Positions 25,839 to 34,380 of a stretch of DNA of 64,000 bases are shown here, one piece after another. The notes beneath the pieces are model-generated. The model searched no databases. It was given only the letters and a program-made list of their open reading frames with translations, and was not told the origin of the DNA. The translations under genes were made by a program, and so were the position numbers. The stretch lies in contig NZ_FUYB01000013.1 in NCBI RefSeq assembly GCF_900167255.1, positions 1 to 64,000 on the forward strand, given 5' to 3'. The DNA is from Thiothrix eikelboomii. Its GTDB lineage: Bacteria > Pseudomonadota > Gammaproteobacteria > Thiotrichales > Thiotrichaceae. The stretch's first letter is position 1. Every line of letters begins with the position of its first letter.

Positions 25839-27254
25839 GTGATAATTATGACTGATTCAAAGACAAAAACCAAATTTGATCGACCAGCGTTTATTGTACG
25901 TAGCAAATCACTAAAAGATTTATTACGTGATTTACGCAAAGCAGAGTTATGGTTATTTATAGCAGCCATAGCTGCCTTTTTAGCCTCAGCATTTTTCGTA
26001 GTAAAATATTTTGTGGGTGGGGATATGACCCCCGAAACTTGGAGTTCAGAGCAATGGATGAATGCCCTGTTAGGTTTAGGGATCACTGCGGTGATTACTG
26101 CTGCCCAAGCTTTTTTGTATGCATCTGGCTATAAGGGGCCTGCTGCAATTATCGCAACCTTTATTGTGGTTTTCTTTGGTTTATTCTCAGAAATTTCACA
26201 GTCAATGGAGCGAGAGGATGCGACAGTACGCCATCGCTCTGAGAATTCAGCGGTCTTCCAAGCGGCGGTGGGTAGTATTAATAGTTTAGCGAATAGTGCT
26301 TCTAGTATTTCGAATGAGCAACGTGCTTTGGCAGATACTCGTGCTCAATTAGCTTATTGGCAAGATTTAAAAGTCCAGAAAAATGCTCGGCATGAAGCTG
26401 TTAAATATTCACATCGAAGTTTAGATCGAAAAATTGCTGATTATGAGCGCAAATTAGCTTCTTACCATCATCAAGTCAGTCTGCAAGATCAAACACGTTC
26501 CAGTTTATTAGGCAGTGCGATTAATCAGGCTAAACAATTGGAGTATGATGAAGATAAACATTATGCAATGATTCGGTTAATCAAAGATTTTTTAGGTGTG
26601 ACAGGTATTTGGGCTTCATTCTTCTTTTCAGTAATTATTATCGGTACTTTTGAGTATGCCTTTCATTTTGTAGGTGTTTATGTAGCAGATCACCGTGCGG
26701 CACTGTTATTAATGGGGCGTGATTCACAAGGTAAGTTAATCAATGCACCTGCAGAGATTCCCTTAGTGGCACAACAGGCCGGTCGCGGGGTGATTCCTAA
26801 AGATCATGCCAATCAATTGCGTGATGAATATTTAGCTTGGGTTTCACCCGATCGTGGTGAGCGCACGAATACGACCTTGCCCACGGAAAACTCACAAAAA
26901 CTAGAGGAGCTGGCGGTTGAAGAAAATAAGGTGGCTGACATGACCCAAAAGCGCTTTTTCAAGATTATCTACACAGATGTTCGTAATCGTATTTTGAATG
27001 GTGAAGTGAAGCCTACCGTTCGACCCGTAACTGAGGCGGTCAGTACGATGATTCGTGAAAAGGGTGAACGGATGGGGATTAAAGCTGCATTGATGGGTAA
27101 GCCCGAGCGTCAAGCCATTGCTGAGGCGATTTTGCGCACCCTCGAGCAAGAAACCGTCGTCGAGTTGAATGCGGAAGGAGGGGTGGGTAAACCCAAATAT
27201 GTGTTGGCACCCAAATATGCCGAAGCAATGCAGCTGAATAAGGTCGCTTTTTAG
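25839..27254 (+). CDS. Membrane protein with coiled coil and C-terminal helical domain, unknown function
   Basis: 471 residues. A short basic cytoplasmic start is followed by three hydrophobic segments (about 32-55, 68-88 and 98-118). A polar, coiled-coil-like region follows (about 125-235, with LAYWQDLKVQKNARHEAV and RKIADYERKLASYHH). A fourth membrane segment (about 255-285) precedes a soluble C-terminal domain of 180 residues that could include a winged helix (RFFKIIYTDVRNRILNGE ... KPKYVLAPKY). I do not recognise the family. It follows the 122-residue membrane protein and precedes the FimV-like gene. A sensor or envelope-organising role is possible but unsupported. Confidence 0.7.
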   Translation: MIIMTDSKTKTKFDRPAFIVRSKSLKDLLRDLRKAELWLFIAAIAAFLASAFFVVKYFVGGDMTPETWSSEQWMNALLGLGITAVITAAQAFLYASGYKGPAAIIATFIVVFFGLFSEISQSMEREDATVRHRSENSAVFQAAVGSINSLANSASSISNEQRALADTRAQLAYWQDLKVQKNARHEAVKYSHRSLDRKIADYERKLASYHHQVSLQDQTRSSLLGSAINQAKQLEYDEDKHYAMIRLIKDFLGVTGIWASFFFSVIIIGTFEYAFHFVGVYVADHRAALLLMGRDSQGKLINAPAEIPLVAQQAGRGVIPKDHANQLRDEYLAWVSPDRGERTNTTLPTENSQKLEELAVEENKVADMTQKRFFKIIYTDVRNRILNGEVKPTVRPVTEAVSTMIREKGERMGIKAALMGKPERQAIAEAILRTLEQETVVELNAEGGVGKPKYVLAPKYAEAMQLNKVAF

Positions 27255-27276
27255 TTTTTCCAGACCCCTAATCCAT

Positions 27277-27305
27277 CAGAACCTGCTGAGGCCTTGCAGG
27301 TTCTG
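27277..27305 (+). repeat. Perfect 10-bp hairpin downstream of the unidentified membrane protein
   Basis: CAGAACCTGC (27277-27286) and GCAGGTTCTG (27296-27305) flank a 9-base loop. No T-run follows on either strand, so it is not a classical intrinsic terminator; it may act in mRNA processing or be an extragenic repeat. Confidence 0.6.
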
Positions 27306-27405
27306 ACCGGAATTCCCTAGAGTTTATCCATTCTCAGGCTGCATTCCTGTCTGGAATCAGCTATAAACCAATGATACAAAATAGCTAAATGAAAATGGAC
27401 TTGCT

Positions 27406-29235
27406 GTGTTTATGTTAAAGCCTATCTTACCGATAATGCTCTTGGGGCTGGCATTATCAATGCCTGTCGAAGCTACCCGTTCTTATGGTCCGGTCAAAGA
27501 TCAGGATACGCTGTGGAGTATTGCTACTCAGCTTCGACCTGATCAGGGCGCGACGGTACAACAAACCATGCTCGCACTTTATTATAAAAACCCGCAAGCT
27601 TTTGCTAGTAATAATATCAATTCATTGATGAAGGGCGCAGTACTGAAAGCCCCAAACTCAGCCGAAGCACGTCGTTACCAACGTTTAGGGGCTTTACGTG
27701 AAGCGCGTAAGCATAATGTCTATTGGACTCGGGGTGCTCAATTACCTTATACCGTTCCGCCCCCTGTACCCAAAATAAAAGAACGAGCCAACCCGAAGCG
27801 TTCAAAAGTAGTGACGGTTAAAGCCAGTGTAAGTGAGGCATCGCCATCGAGGTCGACAGCGAGGTCAACTGAACGGCGCATTACTCGCTTGCAGGCGCAA
27901 TTGCAAAGCGTTGAAAGTAAAAACCAACGCCTTGCCGCCGAGCTGCAGGCCTTACAAGCTAAACAGACTCAGAGTAAATCTAGCCCACAGTTAGATGCAC
28001 AAGTTAAAAAGCTCAAGCTAGAATTACAAGAGCTGACGAGTGTTTTGGGTCAGAAAGATAATCATATCAAAACGCTGCAAGCTTCTTTGAAAAATGCCAG
28101 TGAAACCATTAAATCCCAGCATGCGGACAATATGCGTTTGTATGACAAACTGAAGGAGGTCAGCCCTAGTAGTCTACCGGCTAGCCCTAGTTCAGAGGGT
28201 AAATCAGAGCTAAAGCTTACCACGGTCGAGGCTTCGACAGCTGCTGTCGCCAGCAAGAACCAGGGCAGTAAAGATACGCCACCTAAATCAGTCTGGGCCG
28301 ATCAACAAACGACACCAAACAAGCAAGCTAGCACAACACCTACTGAATCAACACCCACTGAATCAGCATCCACTGAATCAGCATCCACTGAATCAGCATC
28401 CACTGAATCAGCATCCACTGAATCAGCATCTACTAAATCAACACCTACTGAATCAACACCTACTGAATCAACACCTACTGAATCAACACCTACTGAATCA
28501 ACACCTACTGAATCAGTACCGAGTAAGGTGAATAATACGAGTGATCCTAAAGCGCTGAATAGTCCTGAACCCCAAACTAACCCGCCTACCGCAGCCCCTA
28601 GTGCGAGTGAAGCGAGTCAAACTAGCCCTGAATCATCAACCTTAGCGGCAGCAGTGCCAAATACGGTTACTACCGCTATTCCTAGTAGTAGTCCTACCGC
28701 TACTGCCTCTAATACTGATGACAAGGCGACGCAACCTACGGCAGGCAAAACAGGCTCTGAGGCAACTGATCAAGGTGTTGATAAAAATACCGATCAAGAT
28801 AAAAGCACTTCCCCCGAGGCTGTAGCTGCTTCAACAGCTTCTGAAATTAAAGCGCCTAGCGGTGCTCAAGCCGTGGCTCAACTTACCCCCACTAATGAGG
28901 TAAAAACCTCGGGTTCAGTACCTGTTTCGCAAATGTTGGCTCAACCCCACTCAGTATCCACACCCGCTGGGGATAAGGTGAATTCCAGCTCTGCCCCCTT
29001 GCGCGGAGTTTCTCCCTTGGCTTTAGCGATAGCGTTGATTTCCTTGCTGTTTATTCTGGCTTTAGTCTGGCGTGCTTTCTTGCAGCATCGTGAAATGCGC
29101 CAGTTAGAACAGGAAGAGGCGCGGATGGCCGAACGGATGCGTAAGCGCTTAGAAGAAAATCAAGCTGCAATGGCAACGAATCTGGTTGAGCGGAAGGAGA
29201 CGGACTTAGCATCTAATACCGAAATAAAATTCTAA
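27406..29235 (+). CDS. FimV-like protein with N-terminal FimV domain and Thr/Ser/Glu tandem repeat
   Basis: 609 residues starting at GTG (GGA seven bases upstream; ATG at 27412 is the alternative). A signal peptide is followed by a FimV/LysM-like domain (YGPVKDQDTLWSIATQLRP ... QTMLALYYKNPQAF, residues about 25-95). A coiled coil spans about 155-245. A long low-complexity Thr/Ser/Pro/Ala region contains twelve 5-residue repeats (about 311-370). One membrane helix (about 532-552) is followed by a charged cytoplasmic helix. FimV of Pseudomonas organises polar type IV pilus and signalling complexes through peptidoglycan binding; the C-terminal TPR part of true FimV is missing here. It is followed 15 bases later by a hydrolase gene. 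Confidence 0.8.
   Translation: MFMLKPILPIMLLGLALSMPVEATRSYGPVKDQDTLWSIATQLRPDQGATVQQTMLALYYKNPQAFASNNINSLMKGAVLKAPNSAEARRYQRLGALREARKHNVYWTRGAQLPYTVPPPVPKIKERANPKRSKVVTVKASVSEASPSRSTARSTERRITRLQAQLQSVESKNQRLAAELQALQAKQTQSKSSPQLDAQVKKLKLELQELTSVLGQKDNHIKTLQASLKNASETIKSQHADNMRLYDKLKEVSPSSLPASPSSEGKSELKLTTVEASTAAVASKNQGSKDTPPKSVWADQQTTPNKQASTTPTESTPTESASTESASTESASTESASTESASTKSTPTESTPTESTPTESTPTESTPTESVPSKVNNTSDPKALNSPEPQTNPPTAAPSASEASQTSPESSTLAAAVPNTVTTAIPSSSPTATASNTDDKATQPTAGKTGSEATDQGVDKNTDQDKSTSPEAVAASTASEIKAPSGAQAVAQLTPTNEVKTSGSVPVSQMLAQPHSVSTPAGDKVNSSSAPLRGVSPLALAIALISLLFILALVWRAFLQHREMRQLEQEEARMAERMRKRLEENQAAMATNLVERKETDLASNTEIKF
28336..28515 (+). repeat. 15-bp tandem repeat (12 units) in the FimV-like gene
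   Basis: Twelve 15-base units encode TPTES (2), ASTES (4), ASTKS (1) and TPTES (5). The last five units are identical at the base level (ACACCTACTGAATCA), suggesting recent expansion. The unit length is a multiple of three, so copy-number change alters spacer length without breaking the frame. Confidence 0.95.
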
Positions 29236-29250
29236 CCTGCCCTGAGTATC

Positions 29251-29886
29251 ATGACTGAGAAAATTCTTTTGCTACACGGTCTTTGGTTGCATCCTTTGGC
29301 GATGCGTTGGATGCAACAGCAATTTAGTGCAGCCGGTTATGAAACGATTGCACCGGTCTATCATTCGATTAGCAATAATTCGGCGAAGAACGTCACCCTT
29401 ATTTATGAAGCGGTGCAGCAGTTAGTGCTGCCCGTCGAACGCTTGCATATAGTTGCGCACAGTCTCGGGGGGATTTTGGCCTTACAGATGTTGAGTTGCC
29501 ATCCCGAGTTGCCGCCCGGATCTTTAATCACCCTAGGAACACCCGTGAAAGGGAGTTTGATTGCACAGCGTTTAGCTAAATATCGTTTGTTTCGCCCACT
29601 GATAGGCCATAGTTTTGAGCAAGGTTTAGACGGTCAAGGTTTACCTAAAGTCTTAGCGCGTCAGTGGGGGATGCTAGCAGGGAATAAGCCAATTGGTGTC
29701 GGGCGGTTATTGGGTGGGATTGCAGATGTTAATGATGGTGTTGTCGCTTTAGCCGAAACTTATCACCCCGCTCAAACCGAACATCGGATCTTGCCGCTTT
29801 CACATAGCAGCATGCTATTTTCTGGCCTTGTGGTACAAGAGTGCCTGAGCTTTATTCAAAGAGGTCGATTTTCAGCCATTAACTGA
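29251..29886 (+). CDS. Alpha/beta hydrolase
   Basis: 211 residues. The oxyanion region ILLLHGLWLHP and nucleophile elbow AHSLGG (Ser at about 71) are typical of lipase-like alpha/beta hydrolases; ITLGTPVKGS is also common in the PGAP1/lipase subgroup. The catalytic His is probably in LPLSHSSML near the C-terminus, and an Asp in NDGVVAL. No signal peptide, so cytoplasmic. It may be co-transcribed with the FimV-like gene. Confidence 0.85.
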   Translation: MTEKILLLHGLWLHPLAMRWMQQQFSAAGYETIAPVYHSISNNSAKNVTLIYEAVQQLVLPVERLHIVAHSLGGILALQMLSCHPELPPGSLITLGTPVKGSLIAQRLAKYRLFRPLIGHSFEQGLDGQGLPKVLARQWGMLAGNKPIGVGRLLGGIADVNDGVVALAETYHPAQTEHRILPLSHSSMLFSGLVVQECLSFIQRGRFSAIN

Positions 29887-30331
29887 TCCAAGCTCATGGA
29901 TAAATTGTCAAGCAAACTGTCAAGTATTTTTTGCTGTGGATAAGTTCAAAGCTTGCGCCTTGTGGTCAAGTATTTTTTGAACCACTACCTATAGTAGCTT
30001 GGCGTAAAACCTAGATTCAATGGGATTTTTGGCGGGTTTTTGCCGATAAACGGTAGTTTTAGGGGGGTAAACCGTTATTTATCGGCGATTTTGTTAAGCT
30101 CGCTCCACTTTTTATTTAAAAAATATTTGACGGATGATAAGAGTCTTGTGCATAAGCCTGTGGATAACTCTGTCGATAACTGCCTAGCTAATGAAGTGTT
30201 TAAGCGGTGTTTTGAGCTAGGCTAAGCAAGGATTTGCTTCTAAAATCAATTGATCCGTCCTCATCTCTAGAAAATTGTTGATGAATACGGTACAAGTGCC
30301 TCCCATCTTTTTTAGCTTTTAAAGTACACCT
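29887..30331. other. Non-coding region with clustered DnaA-box-like 9-mers, candidate replication origin or DnaA-titration site
   Basis: This 445-base gap holds no gene. Two perfect DnaA boxes (TGTGGATAA, reverse complement TTATCCACA) lie at 29935-29943 and 30159-30167. The second is centre of a phased trio with TGTGCATAA (30147-30155) and TGTCGATAA (30171-30179), each starting exactly 12 bases apart. A strongly AT-rich stretch (30107-30130) lies directly upstream. There is an imperfect hairpin of CCGATAAACGG-type arms (30043-30053 and 30072-30085) and an 8-bp inverted repeat GCCTAGCT/AGCTAGGC (30182-30189 and 30215-30222). No dnaA, gidA or rpmH is nearby, so origin function is uncertain. Confidence 0.5.
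29920..29979 (+). repeat. 14-bp direct repeat, two copies
   Basis: TCAAGTATTTTTTG occurs at 29920-29933 and again at 29966-29979. A perfect DnaA-box 9-mer TGTGGATAA lies between them at 29935-29943. Confidence 0.9.
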
Positions 30332-31327
30332 ATGAAATACGATGTATATGGTATTGGCAACGCGCTAGTGGATAAAGAGTTCGAAGTGACGGATGATTTT
30401 TTAGCCGCAGAAGGCATTGAAAAAGGCTTAATGACCTTAATTGATGAAGAGCGCCACAATCATTTATTAGCGAGCTTAAAACAAAACAAGGGCTTAAAAA
30501 AACGGGCCGGCGGTGGCTCAGCAGCAAATAGTATTGTCGCAATCAGCCAGTTTGGTGGAAAAACCTTTTATGCCTGCAAAGTAGCCAATGATGAGTTTGG
30601 TGAGTTTTACATGCATGATTTGCATGCAGCGGGAGTTGATACTCGTTTAGATCAAGTGCGTTGCATCTCGCAAGGGAAAACCGGTAAATGCATGGTCATG
30701 GTGACACCCGATGCCGAGCGCACGATGAATACTTATTTAGGGATTACCAGCGATTTTTCAGCCGCCGAATTGCATTATGAAGAATTAAAGCAATCTAATT
30801 ATTTATATGTCGAAGGCTATTTAGTCACTTCAGATACCTCGCGTGCGGCTGTGTTAGCAGCACGGGAAGTCGCCAAACAGCATGGGGTCAAAATGGCGAT
30901 GACTTTCTCTGATCCTTCAATGGCGACCTATTTCAAAGCAGGTTTAGTGGAAATGCTAGGCGAAGGGGTGGATCTATTGTTTTGTAATCAAGACGAAGCA
31001 TTCGCATTTACAGGCCAGACGCATTTAAACGATGCGATTCGAGTACTCAAACCTTTGGCACGCAAGCTCGTAGTTACCCTTGGTAGCGAAGGGGCTTTAG
31101 TAGTGAATCCTGATCATGAGGTCAAAATTGCGGCACAGCAAGTCACGCCTGTCGACACTAATGGGGCAGGTGATATGTTTGCAGGCGCATTTCTCTATGG
31201 GCTTACCCAAGGTTTTAATGATGAGCAAGCGGGTGCTTTAGCAAGTAAAGCCGCCGCCCGCATCATTCAAGTGTATGGTGCACGCTTAGATAAACAAATC
31301 CATCAAGAACTATTAGCCGCCGTTTAA
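30332..31327 (+). CDS. PfkB-family carbohydrate kinase, probable adenosine kinase
   Basis: 331 residues. The N-terminal signature GGGSAANSIVAISQFGG and the C-terminal PfkB motif DTNGAGDMFAGAFLYG (catalytic Asp in GAGD) are intact. The overall pattern, including YDVYGIGNALVDKEFEV, matches the adenosine-kinase-like branch common in proteobacteria. It would phosphorylate adenosine or a related nucleoside/sugar; the exact substrate is not certain. It is monocistronic, with a hairpin terminator candidate downstream. Confidence 0.88.
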   Translation: MKYDVYGIGNALVDKEFEVTDDFLAAEGIEKGLMTLIDEERHNHLLASLKQNKGLKKRAGGGSAANSIVAISQFGGKTFYACKVANDEFGEFYMHDLHAAGVDTRLDQVRCISQGKTGKCMVMVTPDAERTMNTYLGITSDFSAAELHYEELKQSNYLYVEGYLVTSDTSRAAVLAAREVAKQHGVKMAMTFSDPSMATYFKAGLVEMLGEGVDLLFCNQDEAFAFTGQTHLNDAIRVLKPLARKLVVTLGSEGALVVNPDHEVKIAAQQVTPVDTNGAGDMFAGAFLYGLTQGFNDEQAGALASKAAARIIQVYGARLDKQIHQELLAAV

Positions 31328-31338
31328 TTAGCTTCACT

Positions 31339-31373
31339 AGCGCTGCATGCTTAAATAGGCAGCGCTTTAATTT
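31339..31373 (+). terminator. Likely intrinsic terminator of the PfkB kinase gene
   Basis: AGCGCTGC (31339-31346) pairs with GCAGCGCT (31359-31366) around a 12-base loop, followed by a short T/A stretch (TTAATTT). The U-tract is weak. Confidence 0.5.
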
Positions 31374-31559
31374 CCTCCACTGCCGATAAAATCCTAAAGT
31401 ACTGATAAATCTATAAACAATTCGACAAATATTACTAATTTTATCGGGCATACCTTTGCACTTGTCCTTCCCGTGCTCCGCTTTCACTCGCAAATCGAAG
31501 ATGATAAATCCTTAAGAAAAACATTTCGGGATTTTAATTGGGGTAAAGGGAAAGACCAA

Positions 31560-32123
31560 ATGTTAACGCCAATTCAACACGGGCAGATACACACTAACCA
31601 TATCAGTGGTATTGAGCCAGTACTGCCAAATCAGTACGATCAACGCAATTTACGTCGCCACACAGAACGCTTTGTCAACTTCGCCTTGCCCAAAGCGTTA
31701 TATCAACAAATGGCACGTTTAGTCGGAAATTTTCTACAACAAATGGTCGGGCGCGAGGAAGACCTAGCACATAAAAGCAACGGCAAACCTGAACTGGCGA
31801 CGCATCGCTTTTATAAACCGATCAGTACGGCAGGGCAGCCTAAAGAAGTGCGTGGGATTGCTGATCGGATGCCCCGCCTAGTCGACCCAGAAAATCCTTT
31901 TCCTGAAAAGGATCTTATTTTCTTGGGCGAAGCTAAAGAGTATCCCTCAGCAGTGATTGCAATTCAGTATAATGACCAAATCAAACCGGTCTGTTATGAA
32001 GGGAATCAAGTCGTGGCGCGCCATCTGCATTTAGATAGCACACAAAGCTCTATTCGGGGGCAACTTGTTCTTGCTGATGGTGAGCGTCTACCAGTGACGA
32101 TTCGCGTGCTGACTGCTGTTTAG
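31560..32123 (+). CDS. Conserved-looking cytoplasmic protein, unknown function
   Basis: 187 residues from the ATG at 31560, chosen because AGGGAAAG precedes it; a GTG 87 bases upstream is in frame but has no ribosome-binding site. No signal peptide or membrane segment. Two parts can be seen: a helical N-terminal half and a beta-rich C-terminal half (IAIQYNDQIKPVCYEG ... IRGQLVLADGERLPVTIRVL). I recognise no family. It is convergent with an AEC transporter. Confidence 0.6.
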   Translation: MLTPIQHGQIHTNHISGIEPVLPNQYDQRNLRRHTERFVNFALPKALYQQMARLVGNFLQQMVGREEDLAHKSNGKPELATHRFYKPISTAGQPKEVRGIADRMPRLVDPENPFPEKDLIFLGEAKEYPSAVIAIQYNDQIKPVCYEGNQVVARHLHLDSTQSSIRGQLVLADGERLPVTIRVLTAV

Positions 32124-32132
32124 ATACATGGA

Positions 32133-33020
32133 TTAAAGTTTTAGGGCAAACCAAAGGGTAGCCGGAATAATAATCAAGCTACCCAAGTTGCCGAGCATGA
32201 CAATTGATGCCACCCGCACGGGCTCTTGTTGGTATTGTTCAGCCACTAATACATTTAAGACTGCAGGTGGCAAAGCGGCAAATACCAATAAAACGCCGGT
32301 TTCTATCGGAGTTAAATCTAAAAACGGTAATAAAGCTAAAGCACAGATTAAACCTGCTGCTGGGCCAGCGATTGCACCGAATACGCCAATTTTCCAATCC
32401 TTTAAACTCACGTCAAGCAGACGAACGCCTAAGGAAAAAAGCAGTAAGGGAATTGAAACCTGCCCTAATAATTTCAAGGTATTGGCAAGCGGTGCAGGCA
32501 AAGTAACGTGTAAAGAACTCAAGATTAAACCCGCAATCGCTGCAATAATCATCGGCATTTTCAATAATTTTAAGGGATTAGTCTTATGATCAAGCAGATA
32601 GAGGCCGAGAGTAAAGTGCAACAGCATTTCAATAATAAATAGCACCACAGCCGCTTGGAGCAAATCTTCACCAAAAGCGAATAAAATCAGTGGGATACCC
32701 ATATTGCCAGAATTATTAAACATCATCGGTGGCAAGAAGGTTTTGAGATTGATTTTTAAGGCTAAGGCAATCGGTAAGAGTAATAGGCCAGAGCCTAACA
32801 CGACCGCAACCCCACCTACTGCCAAACCCCAATAGCCACTAAAATCAAAGGGCTTATCCATTAAAGCCCAGAAGACTAAGAAGGGGGCGAAAATTTCCAT
32901 ATTTAGCTTATTCACCACTGACATATCAGGGCGAAAACGCCAGCCATAGTAAGTACCTAAACCAGCACAAGCAAACACTGGAAATATAATACCAATAATT
33001 CGAAAAATAGCTTCTAGCAT
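32133..33020 (-). CDS. AEC family transporter (auxin efflux carrier-like)
   Basis: 295 residues with about ten hydrophobic helices in two five-helix halves. Typical features are the N-terminal FPVFACAGLGTYYG, the NNSGNMGIPLILFAFG motif and PLLLFSLGVRL. Bacterial members export or import organic anions such as malate. The preceding gene on the same strand (33028) is an esterase with 7 bases between them, so the two are probably co-transcribed. Confidence 0.88.
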   Translation of the reverse strand: MLEAIFRIIGIIFPVFACAGLGTYYGWRFRPDMSVVNKLNMEIFAPFLVFWALMDKPFDFSGYWGLAVGGVAVVLGSGLLLLPIALALKINLKTFLPPMMFNNSGNMGIPLILFAFGEDLLQAAVVLFIIEMLLHFTLGLYLLDHKTNPLKLLKMPMIIAAIAGLILSSLHVTLPAPLANTLKLLGQVSIPLLLFSLGVRLLDVSLKDWKIGVFGAIAGPAAGLICALALLPFLDLTPIETGVLLVFAALPPAVLNVLVAEQYQQEPVRVASIVMLGNLGSLIIIPATLWFALKL

Positions 33021-33027
33021 AGAGGCT

Positions 33028-33786
33028 TTAGCGCACAGCTAATTGATTACGTTTACGGGCTTGGTCAATATAAGCTTTAGCGAAACGCTTACCCAGCTCT
33101 AGTTGACCGTGTGCATTATAGTGAACATGGTCATACATTTTGCCTAAGCCGTCCGTAGAGACCAAAATAGTGTTCTGGGTAGCTTGTTGAGCTTGACGTT
33201 GGCTGGCTTGAACTTGGGCAACTTTTGAGAAGGCTAAATCCTCTGGGTTAATTTGTCCGAGAATAAATAAGCTATTGGGGGAAGCTAAATCATTACGCAG
33301 TGCTTGAATAAAACGGTTCAAACGCCCGCCATACTGACCCGCTAAATCGGCACTGCGCGCATCACTTTCACCTTGCATCCAAACAATAGCATCAATTTTT
33401 TTGTCATGATCTTTAGGCAAAGAAAAGCCTACTTGGCGTAATAAGCCTTGGTATAAAGCTTGACCAGGCAACCAGCGCTCAATCGTGCTACCCGTCGCAG
33501 CTTGCTTAATAATAATATGGGTATCATTCGGAAACGCCCGCGCTACTTCATGTGCAAAGCCAATTTCAGGGCCAAAATAGGCAAATTGCGCCAAGCCTTT
33601 TTCACGACCTTGATAATAGAATTTAACATTTGACGGTGTTTGGCGGTAGCTAGCGGGTAGCTCAGCGATTTTGCCTTTGCCCATCATGTTTGATTGCCCC
33701 GCCAACAAATAAATCCGATCCTCTGCATGGGCAAGACCGGCTAGGCCAAGTAGTACCACGGAAACTAGCATCCCTGTTAAACGCAT
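33028..33786 (-). CDS. Exported SGNH-type esterase, sialate O-acetylesterase-like (SASA/DUF303)
   Basis: 252 residues with a signal peptide (MRLTGMLVSVVLLGLAGLAHA). The catalytic Ser lies in LLAGQSNMMGKG, a conserved WMQGESDA block follows, and DHVHYNAHGQ near the C-terminus supplies Asp/His. This family removes acetyl groups from carbohydrates, for instance sialic acid or plant xylan. It is periplasmic or secreted and pairs with the AEC transporter, possibly for uptake of released acetate or another organic acid (inference). Confidence 0.87.
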   Translation of the reverse strand: MRLTGMLVSVVLLGLAGLAHAEDRIYLLAGQSNMMGKGKIAELPASYRQTPSNVKFYYQGREKGLAQFAYFGPEIGFAHEVARAFPNDTHIIIKQAATGSTIERWLPGQALYQGLLRQVGFSLPKDHDKKIDAIVWMQGESDARSADLAGQYGGRLNRFIQALRNDLASPNSLFILGQINPEDLAFSKVAQVQASQRQAQQATQNTILVSTDGLGKMYDHVHYNAHGQLELGKRFAKAYIDQARKRNQLAVR

Positions 33787-33892
33787 TACCCGTTCCTCAA
33801 GCGAAAAGGAACAATATAATTGTGCTAAGCCTAACTGTACATGAAAAAAATCTCAATCAAGGCTCATTGTATTGGATACAGGGTATAGTTGG

Positions 33893-34252
33893 TTATGCGC
33901 CTTCTTCGGACCAGACCGCGAGTTCATTGCCGCTAGGTTCAGCAAAATGAAAACGACGGCCACCCGGAAAGCTAAATATCGGTTTAACAACCTTGCCGCC
34001 TGCTTCGATAACTTTGGCAAGTGTGCTCTCAAGATTATGGCTGAAGAAAATCAATAATCCTGCACCATTGATTGTGTTGGAACATAGATCAGCCTTGAAG
34101 AAACCACCATCGAGACCCTGCCCAGAGAACGCGGTGTATTCGGGGCCATAGTCTATAAACGACCAACCGAATGCCTTTTCAAAAAACGCCTTCGTGGACT
34201 GCAAATCCGCAGATGGGAACTCAACGTAATTTAGCTTTTCATGTTCGTTCAT
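33893..34252 (-). CDS. VOC family protein (glyoxalase/bleomycin-resistance fold)
   Basis: 119 residues, one VOC module of two beta-alpha-beta-beta-beta units (NYVEFPSADLQSTKAFFEKAFGWSF and GLLIFFSHNLESTLAKVIEAGG), ending in GRRFHFAEPSGNELAVWS. Candidate metal ligands include the late Glu. The substrate cannot be inferred. It is monocistronic. Confidence 0.88.
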   Translation of the reverse strand: MNEHEKLNYVEFPSADLQSTKAFFEKAFGWSFIDYGPEYTAFSGQGLDGGFFKADLCSNTINGAGLLIFFSHNLESTLAKVIEAGGKVVKPIFSFPGGRRFHFAEPSGNELAVWSEEGA

Positions 34253-34380
34253 GGGGCTATCTCTGATTTAAGCGCATAACTAGAATTATACAGCCCTCCA
34301 TTAATAATTCATCCCATATCATCTAGAAAAATTTAGTAGTTATGCGATTCCCAAAGCCTGCATTTGGCGGTGCGCAGCCT

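Noticed and set aside
28336..28515. Regular repeats that might look like a CRISPR array
   Set aside because: They are contiguous 15-bp units without spacers, in frame within a coding region; a coding VNTR explains them.
31473..31559. GTG start giving 29 extra residues to the unknown protein at 31.5-32.1 kb
   Set aside because: No ribosome-binding site precedes it, while AGGGAAAG precedes the ATG at 31560.
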